A stretch of DNA of 58,015 bases, taken from the NCBI RefSeq assembly GCF_003258865.1, contig NZ_NPEX01000007.1:1-58015 (forward strand), in the 5' to 3' direction. The notes under the pieces are model-generated. The model did no database searches and was not told the origin of the DNA. It saw only the letters and a list, made by a program, of their open reading frames with translations. The position numbers and the translations under genes were made by a program. Shown in pieces: positions 9,359-16,969 of the stretch; position 1 is the stretch's first letter; each line of letters starts with the position of its first letter. The stretch comes from Rhodoplanes roseus (GTDB lineage Bacteria; Pseudomonadota; Alphaproteobacteria; Rhizobiales; Xanthobacteraceae).

Positions 9359-9709
9359 GGGATCGTCTCGTTGGACGACTATCTCACGTTCGTCTCCGGA
9401 CACTATTTCCGCCACCACTTGTTCGACTGGCCGGACGTCAAGATCATCGTCGACGTCGCACTCGGCAATCTCGACGCCGCGCGTGCGCTCCGCGATGCCT
9501 ATATCGACAGATGGGGTGACAATCCCGCACACGACGATGAAAGCCGTGCGCAATATCGGCGTGTCCGCGAGCTGTGCGCCCGGCTCGAGGCCGACGACCG
9601 GCCGGGCCTCGCGGCTCTGCTGCACGAATGGGAGGCGATCACCGTCAGGAATTTGAAGATCGAGAGGCTGTGGGAGCCGACGCCGTTTCCGCTGGAGCTG
9701 GAAGCGTGA
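9029..9709 (+). CDS. Putative immunity protein, copy 2 (mosaic)
   Basis: A 226-residue paralog of the preceding gene. Residues 1-110 are identical at DNA level to copy 3. The middle still follows copy 3 (DDYL.FVS.HYFRH, ALGNLDAARALRD). From about residue 150 it follows copy 1 (IDRW.DNPAHDDESRA), and the final 93 bp equal copy 1. It is therefore a hybrid with a 5' end like copy 3 and a 3' end like copy 1. The ATG at 9029 aligns exactly with the start of copy 3. No transmembrane segment or signal peptide is present. The gene is separated from copy 1 by 110 bp, so it could have its own promoter. Confidence 0.7.
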   Translation: MTTIAQVRTLVRPLLDRHADLGLAGRWIYVKPVHHLARVVLIDRQLDPNKFRPRWAVCHLFEARRFLPLDWGELLLNERSETPGSWKVTDADLALAMTEAIETHALPVLRGIVSLDDYLTFVSGHYFRHHLFDWPDVKIIVDVALGNLDAARALRDAYIDRWGDNPAHDDESRAQYRRVRELCARLEADDRPGLAALLHEWEAITVRNLKIERLWEPTPFPLELEA

Positions 9710-10149
9710 GGGCCGTGCCGGCGCGCCGCGCCCGGGACACGAGACCTCCTTTGCGGCAACGTCCAATTCTATTATCATGGAACCCCGAGCATCATCGTGA
9801 CAGAGGTGCGACCACGGCGATGACGACGATCGCTCAGGTGAGGACGCTCGTACGGCCACTACTCGATCGCCATGCGGATCTCGGCCTCGCAGGGCGGTGG
9901 ATCTACGTGAAGCCCGTCCATCATCTTGCGCGCGTCGTGCTGATCGATCGTCAACTCGATCCGAACAAGTTCAGGCCGCGATGGGCCGTTTGCCATCTAT
10001 TCGAAGCACGACGTTTCCTTCCGCTCGACTGGGGCGAGCTGCTCCTCAACGAGCGATCGGAAACACCCGGGTCCTGGAAAGTGACAGACGCCGACTTGGC
10101 CCTTGCAATGACCGAGGCCATCGAGACGCATGCCTTGCCGGTGCTGCGG
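9617..10149 (+). repeat. 533-bp perfect direct repeat, copy B
   Basis: Identical to 8826-9358. It covers the 3' end of gene 2, the second copy of the 110-bp spacer and the first 110 codons of gene 3. Perfect identity over coding and non-coding bases indicates a very recent duplication or gene conversion. Confidence 0.95.
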
Positions 10150-10500
10150 AGGATCGTCTCGTTGGACGATTATCTCGCGTTCGTCTCCAGGCACTATTTC
10201 CGCCATAAGCTCTTCGACTGGCCTCATGTCAAAATCGTCATTGAAGTCGCGCTCGGTAATCTCGACGCCGCGCGCGCCCTCCGCGATGAGAATGTGGATC
10301 GATTTAGAGACGATCCGGCTTACGACGAAGAGGGGCGAGCAAAGTACCAGCGCATCCGCGAGCTGTGCGCCCGGCTCGAGGCCGACGACCGGTCGGGCCT
10401 GGCGGCCCTGCTGCACGAATGGGAGGCGATCACCGTCAAGAATTTGAAAATCGAGACGCTGTGGGAGCCGACGCCGTTTCCGCCGGAACTGGAGGCATGA
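9820..10500 (+). CDS. Putative immunity protein, copy 3
   Basis: A 226-residue paralog. Residues 1-110 equal copy 2 exactly. The C-terminal half has diverged, with IVIEVALGNLDAARALRDEN, VDRFRDDPAYDEEGRAKY and LKIETLWEPTPFPPELEA where the others read VDVA, DRW.DNPAHDDES and LKIERLWEPTPFPLELEA. The spacer in front is identical to that in front of copy 2. Divergence is concentrated around residues 135-175, which may be the toxin-contacting surface if the family is immunity. Function otherwise unknown. Confidence 0.7.
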   Translation: MTTIAQVRTLVRPLLDRHADLGLAGRWIYVKPVHHLARVVLIDRQLDPNKFRPRWAVCHLFEARRFLPLDWGELLLNERSETPGSWKVTDADLALAMTEAIETHALPVLRRIVSLDDYLAFVSRHYFRHKLFDWPHVKIVIEVALGNLDAARALRDENVDRFRDDPAYDEEGRAKYQRIRELCARLEADDRSGLAALLHEWEAITVKNLKIETLWEPTPFPPELEA

Positions 10501-10511
10501 CGCCTCGCCGC

Positions 10512-10540
10512 CGCGCCGCGCCCGGGACACGAGACCTCCT
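10512..10540 (+). repeat. 29-bp third copy of the inter-immunity spacer
   Basis: These 29 bases are identical to 8931-8959 and 9722-9750, the block that follows the stop codons of copies 1 and 2. Each of the three paralogs is thus followed by the same GC-rich block, after which the array ends. The rest of 10501-10830 shows no convincing gene. Confidence 0.85.
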
Positions 10541-10830
10541 CGGCCCGCGGATTCGTTCCCGCTCTGCTGCGCGACCGGGAGACCGGATTCGCATGTCATC
10601 ACGACGATGCCGCCGAGATTCAGGTCTTCTCCGGACTGTAGCGTCCGGCCGGCCCCGTGGCGCTTCGCGCCGGGTTTCCGTGTCGTAGGAGACATGGCCG
10701 AACAGATGGCCGCTGGATGACGGCGACCGCCTCCGCCCCGCGTCGCCAGTCCGACCCCGGTCGTTGACCCGAGATCGTCGCCCTCGGCGGACACAGCGGG
10801 CGCTTGTCTCCGGGAGCCATCTGCGCTACA

Positions 10831-10851
10831 AAATGCTATAATATAACGTTA
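10831..10851. promoter_or_regulatory. Zur-box-like operator
   Basis: The sequence AAATGCTATA-A-TATAACGTTA matches the 10-1-10 inverted-repeat form of proteobacterial Zur operators (AATGTTATA-N-TATAACATT) with few mismatches. It lies 12 bp before the start of a COG0523 GTPase gene, a class typically repressed by zinc-loaded Zur. Binding is inferred from the match and the target gene. Confidence 0.75.
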
Positions 10852-10863
10852 CGTCAGGTTCCC

Positions 10864-12075
10864 ATGACCGACACCCGCCTGCCCGTCACCGTCCTGTCCG
10901 GCTTTCTCGGGGCCGGAAAGACGACGCTGCTCAATCACGTGCTCAACAATCGCGAGGGCCGCCGGGTGGCGGTCATCGTCAACGACATGTCCGAGGTGAA
11001 CATCGACGCCGACCTGGTCCGCGAGGGGACCTCGCTGAGCCGGGCCGAGGAGAAGCTCGTCGAGCTGACCAACGGCTGCATCTGCTGCACGCTGCGCGAC
11101 GATCTTCTGCGCGAGGTCCGGCGGCTCTCGGCGGAGGGGCGCTTCGACCACCTGCTGATCGAGAGCACCGGCGTCTCCGAGCCGCTGCCCGTGGCGGCGA
11201 CCTTCGAGTTCCGGGACGAGACGGGCGAGAGCCTCTCCGACGTCGCCCGGCTCGACACCATGGTCACGGTGGTCGACACGGTCCATCTGCTCAAGGACTA
11301 TTCCTCGACCGACTTCCTGTCCGACCGCGGCGAGACCGCCGGCGAGGACGACGAGCGCACGCTGGTGAACCTGCTGGTCGAGCAGATCGAGTTCGCCGAC
11401 ATGGTGCTGCTGAACAAGGTGTCCGACGCGACGCCGGCGCAGCGCGAGGCCGCGCAAAACATCGTCCGGGCCCTGAACCCCGACGCGCGGTTGATCGAGG
11501 CGGACCACGGGCGCGTCGCGCCCGCGGCGATCTTCGACACCGGCCTGTTCGACTTCACTCGCGCCCACCAGCACCCGCTGTGGTTCAAGGAGCTCTACGG
11601 CCATGCCGAGCACGTCCCCGAGGACGCCGAATACGGCATCACCAGCTTCGTCTGGCGCGCCCGCCGGCCGCTCGTTCCGGAGCGGTTCGACGAGTTCCTG
11701 CAGACACCGCTGCCGGGCGTGATCCGCGCCAAGGGTCATTTCTGGCTCGCCACCCGGCCCGACTGGGCCGGCGAGTTCAGCCTCGCCGGCGCGATGGTCG
11801 CGACCCGCGGCCTGGGACTCTGGTGGGCGGCAGTGCCGCGCAAGCACTGGCCGGCGGACGACGAGACGCAGGCCCGGATGCGGGACAAGATGGACCCGGT
11901 CTTCGGCGACCGCCGCCAGGAGCTGGTGTTCATCGGCACGCTCGGCACCATGAACCGCACCCGGATTTCGGCGATGCTCGACCGCTGCCTCGTCGAGACC
12001 GAGACCTTCTCGCCGGACACCTGGGCGACGCTGCCCGACCCGTTCCCCGCCTGGGGAATCCGAAAGGCCGCCTGA
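10864..12075 (+). CDS. COG0523 (CobW/ZigA-like) GTPase, probable zinc metallochaperone
   Basis: A 403-residue G3E-family GTPase. Walker A is GFLGAGKTT near the N-terminus, the metal-binding CxCC motif is in [19 protein letters not shown] is the Walker B-like switch, and NKVSD matches the NKxD guanine motif. A CobW C-terminal domain follows. Proteins of this kind use GTP to load zinc into client enzymes when zinc is scarce. The Zur-box-like operator just upstream supports that role. The ATG at 10864 gives the canonical opening [16 protein letters not shown]; longer in-frame starts would run through the operator. Confidence 0.92.
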   Translation: MTDTRLPVTVLSGFLGAGKTTLLNHVLNNREGRRVAVIVNDMSEVNIDADLVREGTSLSRAEEKLVELTNGCICCTLRDDLLREVRRLSAEGRFDHLLIESTGVSEPLPVAATFEFRDETGESLSDVARLDTMVTVVDTVHLLKDYSSTDFLSDRGETAGEDDERTLVNLLVEQIEFADMVLLNKVSDATPAQREAAQNIVRALNPDARLIEADHGRVAPAAIFDTGLFDFTRAHQHPLWFKELYGHAEHVPEDAEYGITSFVWRARRPLVPERFDEFLQTPLPGVIRAKGHFWLATRPDWAGEFSLAGAMVATRGLGLWWAAVPRKHWPADDETQARMRDKMDPVFGDRRQELVFIGTLGTMNRTRISAMLDRCLVETETFSPDTWATLPDPFPAWGIRKAA

Positions 12076-12109
12076 CGACGCGGCCTTCGGGTCTGCGACC
12101 GCGTCAGGC
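12070..12109. terminator. Inverted repeat shared by two convergent genes
   Basis: GCCTGACG at 12070-12077 pairs with CGTCAGGC at 12102-12109, and the stem extends inwards as GCGG/CCGC across a 3-base bulge. The arms contain the stop codons of both the COG0523 gene and the convergent RND gene, suggesting a compact bidirectional terminator. No T-run is present. Confidence 0.5.
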
Positions 12110-15100
12110 GACCGAGCGGTTCTCGGACGGCACGGCGGCTCGCGCGACGCGGCGCGTGTCGAGCCGGTGCAGCACCGTGAAGAACGGCGGCACGAACAGC
12201 ACTGCGAGGACCGTGGAGGCGAGCATGCCGCTCACCACGGCGACGCCGAGCGACACGCGGGCGCCGGCGCCGGCCCCCGAGGCGAACACCAGCGGCAGCA
12301 TGCCGAAGATGAAGGCGAACGACGTCATCAGGATCGGGCGGAAGCGGAGCCGCGCCGCCTCGACGGCGGCCGCCGCCGGCTCCAGGCCGCCGGCGCATTT
12401 TTCGCGAGCATACTCCACGATCAGGATGGCGTTCTTGGCGGCGAGTGCGATGAGCAGGACGATGCCGATCTGGGTGTAGAGATCATTCGGCAAACCCGAG
12501 ATCTGCAGCGCCGCCACGGTACCGAGCAGCGTCAGCGGCACCGCGAGAATGACGGCCAGCGGCTGTAGCCAGCTTTCGTATTGCCCGGCCAGGACGAAAT
12601 AGACCAGCAGCAGCGCCACGGCGAACACATAGTAGATTTGGTTGCCGACCACGGCTTCCTGATAGGACATGCCGGTCCACGCCGTGCCCATCGACGGCGG
12701 CAGCGATGCCGCGGCGATCTGGCTCATCAGCGTCATCGACTCGCCGGAGCTGAATCCGGCCGCCGGGCTGCCGACCACGGTCGCGGCGGGATACAGGTTG
12801 TAGAGGGTGATCAAGGGCGGCCCCACCTCGTCGATGAAGCGCGCCACCGTACCGAGCGGCACCATCTGGCCGCCCGCGCCCTTGACCTTCAGCTTCAGCA
12901 CGTCGTCCGGCTGCAGTCGGAAGGCGGCCTCGGCCTGCACATAGACCTGGAAGACGTTGTTGAACTTGGTGAACTGGTTGACGTAGGTGGAGCCGAAATA
13001 GGACTCGAGCGCCGAGAACACCTGTCCGACCGAGAGCCCCAGCGTCTCGGCCTTGACCCGGTCGACCACCAGCCGGAGCTGCTTCACCTTGCTCTTGAAC
13101 GTCGAGGCGACGTGGGCGACGCCCGTCTGGGTCGCGGCGTTGGCGGCGAGCTGCTCGGCGGCGTTCTGGAGCGCGACGAAGTCGGAGCTGCCGTCCTTCA
13201 TCTCCACCATCATGGTGAAGCCGCTGCTGTTGCCGACGCCCTGGATCGGCGGCGGCATCAGGATCTGCGCCGTCGCCGTGTCGATCCCCTCCAGCGCCGT
13301 GCGCAGCCGCGCCGCGATGCTCTCGATGCTCAGCTCCCGGGACGTGCGCTTGCTCCAGTCCTCCAGCACCACGTAGAGCATGCCGGTGTTGTAGAGCGTC
13401 GCATTGTTGTCCAGCGGCGAGATTCCCGACACCCCGATCGCGCTCTCGACGCCCGGCGTCTTCCGGACCACCTCCACGGCCTGCGCCACGGCCCGCTCGG
13501 TGCGCGCCGCCGAGGCGGCGTCCGGCAGGTTGACGGCGATGATGAGATAGCCCTGGTCCTCGCTCGGCAGGAAGCCGGTGGGCACCGACGAGATGCCGTA
13601 GAAGGACAGGCCGATCAAGGCGAGCCCCGCCACCGTGGTCGGGACGGCGAACGCCACCAGACGGCGCACCAGCGCCGCATAGACGGTCTCGCAGCGCCCG
13701 TAGACCGCGTTGAACGCCCGGAAGAAGACGTTGCGCTGCTCGGGCGGCACCGACTTGCGCAGCCACAGCGCGCATTGCGTCGGCTTCAACGTCGCCGCGT
13801 TGACGGCCGAGATGACGGCCGTGGCGGCGATCACGAGGGCGAACTGCTGATACATCTTGCCGGTCAGCCCCGGCAGGGTGGCGGCCGGCAGGAACACCGC
13901 CATCAAGACCAGCGTGATGCCGATGATCGGGCCGAACAGCTCCGACATCGCCTTGACGGCCGCCTCGCGGCTCGACAGCCCGTCCTCCATGTGGCGGGCC
14001 ACGCCTTCCACGATGACGATCGCATCGTCGACGACGATGCCGATGGCGAGCACCAGGGCGAACAGGCTCGTCGTGTTGATCGTGTAGCCCAGCAACGCCA
14101 TGGCGGCGAAGGCACCGATGATGGTGACCGGAACCGTGGTCGCCGGCACCAGCATGGCGCGCCAGTCCTGGAGGAAGACCAGGATGACGGCCAGCACCAG
14201 CGCGGCCGCGATGAGCAGCGTCTCGTAGACCTCGTCGATCGAGGCGGTGACGAACTTGGTGCTGTCGAAGGAGACCTTGTAGTCGAGGCCGGGCGGGAAC
14301 GACTTCGCCAGCTCCTTCATCTTGGCGCCGACGCTCTCGGCGACCGTCAGTGCATTGGCGCCGGAGAGCTGCGAGATGGCGATCGCGGCCGACGGCTTGC
14401 CGTCGAGGGTTGCGGTGTGGCCATAGGAGGCGGCCCCGAGCTCGACCCGGCCGATGTCGCGGATGCGGACGATCCTGCCGCCGCCCGACTGGATCACCTT
14501 GACGACGATGTCCTGAAAGTCCTTGGCGTCGTCGAAGCGCCCGGTGACGTTGAGCACGTACTGGAAGTTCACCTGGGACGGGGTCGGCGGCGCGCCGACG
14601 AGACCGGCCGTCACCTCGGTGCTCTGCTGCTGGATGGCGGAGGTGACGTCGCTCGGGGTGAGGCCGTAGGCCTGCATCCGCTCCGGATCGAGCCAGATGC
14701 GCATGGCGTAGGAGCCCGAGCCCAGCACCGAGACGTCGCCGACCCCGGGCAGGCGGGCCAGCTCGTTCTCGATGCTGATCTTCGCGTAATTGGCCAGGAA
14801 CAGGTTGTCGTAGCGGCCGTCCGCCGAGTACAGGTTCACGAACTGCAGGATCGCCGTCGACTTCTTCTTGACGTTCAGTCCCTGGGTGGAGACCGCACTC
14901 GGCAGCTGGGCGGTGGCCAGCGAGACACGGTTCTGCACCAGCACCTGGGCCATGTCGGGATCGGTGCCGATGTCGAAGGTGACGACCAGGCTGTAGCTGC
15001 CGTCGCTGGCGCTGGTCGACTGCATGTAGATCATGCCCTCGACGCCGTTGACCTGCTGCTCGATGGGAAGCGCCACCGTGTCCATCACGGTGCGGGCGCT

Positions 15101-15259
15101 GGCGCCCGGATAGGTCGCCGTCACCGAGACGGTGGGCGGCACCACGTCGGGATACTGCGAAACCGGCAGCGACATCTGGGCCAGCGCGCCGACCAGGACG
15201 ATCAGAAACGCCAGCGTGTTGGACAGCACCGGCCGTTCGATGAAGAAGCGCGAGAACAT
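12104..15259 (-). CDS. RND multidrug efflux pump, inner-membrane subunit (HAE1/AcrB family)
   Basis: A 1051-residue RND permease of normal AcrB length. It opens MFSRFFIERPVLSNTLAFLI, has the two large periplasmic loops, twelve predicted membrane segments and the proton-relay Asp pair in LAIGIVVDDAIVIVEGV. The second half has the expected GIVLLIALAAKNAILIVEYA. It would form the trimeric proton-driven pump that exports drugs or lipophilic compounds from the periplasm. The adaptor gene lies 26 bp upstream on the same strand. No outer-membrane channel or local TetR/MarR regulator is seen, so a channel encoded elsewhere is presumably used. Confidence 0.96.
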   Translation of the reverse strand: MFSRFFIERPVLSNTLAFLIVLVGALAQMSLPVSQYPDVVPPTVSVTATYPGASARTVMDTVALPIEQQVNGVEGMIYMQSTSASDGSYSLVVTFDIGTDPDMAQVLVQNRVSLATAQLPSAVSTQGLNVKKKSTAILQFVNLYSADGRYDNLFLANYAKISIENELARLPGVGDVSVLGSGSYAMRIWLDPERMQAYGLTPSDVTSAIQQQSTEVTAGLVGAPPTPSQVNFQYVLNVTGRFDDAKDFQDIVVKVIQSGGGRIVRIRDIGRVELGAASYGHTATLDGKPSAAIAISQLSGANALTVAESVGAKMKELAKSFPPGLDYKVSFDSTKFVTASIDEVYETLLIAAALVLAVILVFLQDWRAMLVPATTVPVTIIGAFAAMALLGYTINTTSLFALVLAIGIVVDDAIVIVEGVARHMEDGLSSREAAVKAMSELFGPIIGITLVLMAVFLPAATLPGLTGKMYQQFALVIAATAVISAVNAATLKPTQCALWLRKSVPPEQRNVFFRAFNAVYGRCETVYAALVRRLVAFAVPTTVAGLALIGLSFYGISSVPTGFLPSEDQGYLIIAVNLPDAASAARTERAVAQAVEVVRKTPGVESAIGVSGISPLDNNATLYNTGMLYVVLEDWSKRTSRELSIESIAARLRTALEGIDTATAQILMPPPIQGVGNSSGFTMMVEMKDGSSDFVALQNAAEQLAANAATQTGVAHVASTFKSKVKQLRLVVDRVKAETLGLSVGQVFSALESYFGSTYVNQFTKFNNVFQVYVQAEAAFRLQPDDVLKLKVKGAGGQMVPLGTVARFIDEVGPPLITLYNLYPAATVVGSPAAGFSSGESMTLMSQIAAASLPPSMGTAWTGMSYQEAVVGNQIYYVFAVALLLVYFVLAGQYESWLQPLAVILAVPLTLLGTVAALQISGLPNDLYTQIGIVLLIALAAKNAILIVEYAREKCAGGLEPAAAAVEAARLRFRPILMTSFAFIFGMLPLVFASGAGAGARVSLGVAVVSGMLASTVLAVLFVPPFFTVLHRLDTRRVARAAVPSENRSVA

Positions 15260-15285
15260 GGCACAGCCTCGTGGCGACCGGTGGG

Positions 15286-16530
15286 TCAGGGCTTGGTCTT
15301 GTCGAGGCTGGTCGCGGATCCGGACGCCGCGGTGGCGGGCTTCGCCGCATCGGGCGCCGCCGCCATGGCCCCCACAACCGGGGTCACGGTGTTGCCGGCG
15401 ACGGCGCGCTGGACCGCGCCGATGACCACCTTGTCGCCCGCCGCGAGTCCCTTGGTGACGACGCGCAGCTGGCCCTCGACCGGTCCGGTGGTCACCGGCC
15501 GCTGCTCGACCACGTTGTTGTTCCCGACCACCATCACGTAGCTGCCGGTCTGGTTCGACATCACGGCGGTGTCGTCGACCAGCAGGGCCTCGTCGATCTT
15601 ACCGATCGGCACCCGCACGCGAACGAACAGCCCGGGCACGAGATTCACAGCCTTGTTCTCCAGCACGGCACGCATCTGCAGCGTCCCGGTCGCGGCGTCG
15701 AGCTGTGGGGCGATGTAGTCGATCCTGCCGGCGTACTGGAAGGCCGTGTCGGCCGACAGGGCGACCGTGATGGGCAGAGTCTGCTCCTCCTCGCGCAGGG
15801 ACCGCAGCGTCTTGCCCTGCCGGGCGAGCGAATCGCGCAGGTCGATCTGCTGCTGCTCGGAGAGATTGAAGTAGACGTAGATCGGGTCGACCTGGAGGAT
15901 GGTCGCGAGCTTGGTGGGGCCGGACGATCCGACCAGGGCGCCCACATCGGCCAGATGCCGCGTCACCACGCCGTCCGACGGCGCCTGCACGGTGGCATAG
16001 GCGAGCGACGTCTCGGCGAGCTTCAGGTTGGCCTCGCTCGCCGCGACCAGGGCGTTCGCCGTGTCCAGATTGGTGCGGGCGTCGTCCACGCTGCGCTGGC
16101 TGGTGACCTCGCGCTGCCCGAGGGTGGACTGCCGGTCGAACTCCCGCTGGGCGTTCGCCTGCTTGGCCTTGGCGCTGTCGAGCTGCGCCTTCTGCAGATC
16201 CACCTGGGCCTGATACTGGTCCTTCTCGATCTGGAACAGGACCCGGCCCTTCCGCACCGCCTCGCCGTCCCGGTACCCGATGGACTCGAGAAAGCCCTGC
16301 ACGCGCGCCTCGAGATCGACCGAGGAGACCGGCGCGGTGTTGCCGGTGAACTCGGCATGGAGCGTCACCGGCATGACGGTCGGCATGGCGATAGTCACCT
16401 TGGCGGGCGGCGGCGCCGCGTATTGGTTTCTCTCGTTACAACCGGAAACAATCAGTGCCGCACCGAGAATGCATGCGACGACCTTCAGCCTGCCGGCCTT
16501 CGAAGACACTTCGGCGTGCACTTGAACCAC
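15286..16530 (-). CDS. RND efflux periplasmic adaptor (membrane fusion protein), lipoprotein
   Basis: A 414-residue HlyD/AcrA-family protein. The N-terminal ALIVSGC is a lipobox, so the mature protein is probably anchored to the inner membrane by a lipidated Cys. A biotinyl-lipoyl half motif, a coiled-coil hairpin of about residues 100-165 (LDSAKAKQANAQREFDRQST) and the second half motif YATVQAPSDGVVTRHLADVG follow, then beta-barrel and membrane-proximal domains. The C-terminus is Ala/Pro-rich. Translation most likely begins at the GTG of 16530, giving 16 residues before the hydrophobic core. It couples the downstream pump to an outer-membrane channel. Confidence 0.92.
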   Translation of the reverse strand: MVQVHAEVSSKAGRLKVVACILGAALIVSGCNERNQYAAPPPAKVTIAMPTVMPVTLHAEFTGNTAPVSSVDLEARVQGFLESIGYRDGEAVRKGRVLFQIEKDQYQAQVDLQKAQLDSAKAKQANAQREFDRQSTLGQREVTSQRSVDDARTNLDTANALVAASEANLKLAETSLAYATVQAPSDGVVTRHLADVGALVGSSGPTKLATILQVDPIYVYFNLSEQQQIDLRDSLARQGKTLRSLREEEQTLPITVALSADTAFQYAGRIDYIAPQLDAATGTLQMRAVLENKAVNLVPGLFVRVRVPIGKIDEALLVDDTAVMSNQTGSYVMVVGNNNVVEQRPVTTGPVEGQLRVVTKGLAAGDKVVIGAVQRAVAGNTVTPVVGAMAAAPDAAKPATAASGSATSLDKTKP

Positions 16531-16969
16531 CCCACCGTCATCCGCCCGCAGCGCTCGCTGTGGGCTCCTGCCCGAACCAGATCATGCCGACGAGGTCATC
16601 GAAGCTATCTTAATACCGCACCTCTTGTCACCGAGACCGACCCGCGTTCGCGCATTTATTGCTGGGCGCCGACTCGCCTCCGAACCGCGGCGCGACGACG
16701 CGGAGCCTGCTTACTCAGGGTAGACGCCGCGCCCGCGGGATCGCCGACCGTCGGATTCTCGGCAGCAGGAACGCATCGGGCGCCCCGCCCCGATCACCGG
16801 CGCAGTGACGACGTCGCGGCACGCGCTCCTTCCGCTTTCACGAACGACGTTCCAGCGCCCTCGACCGAGGTCGAGCAAGCGAGCCGCGCGAGCCGCTACA
16901 CCGATTTGCCCCAGACCGTCTCGGTCACCGACGGCGGCTCGACCTACATCGCCCGGGTCACCGCCGACC
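16531..16969. other. Gene-poor stretch of 439 bp upstream of the efflux operon
   Basis: No gene with family features is seen. It must contain the promoter of the efflux operon, but no clear operator palindrome was found. Plus-strand bases 16850-16990 give a protein-like string with TVSVTDGGSTYIARVTADL that has no start, no stop and no recognised family. Confidence 0.5.

Noticed and set aside
8238-10500. The tandem 791-bp unit considered as an insertion sequence or CRISPR-like array
   Set aside because: There is no transposase, no terminal inverted repeats and no short spacer-repeat pattern. The unit consists of paralogous genes plus their spacer.
10501-10830. Possible fourth immunity copy after copy 3
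   Set aside because: Only the 29-bp post-gene block is repeated; no coding similarity to the family continues beyond it.
12581-15541. A 986-codon open frame antisense to the RND pump gene
   Set aside because: The product is His/Arg/Asp-rich with no family features. It mirrors the codon positions of the real gene, as is common at this GC content.
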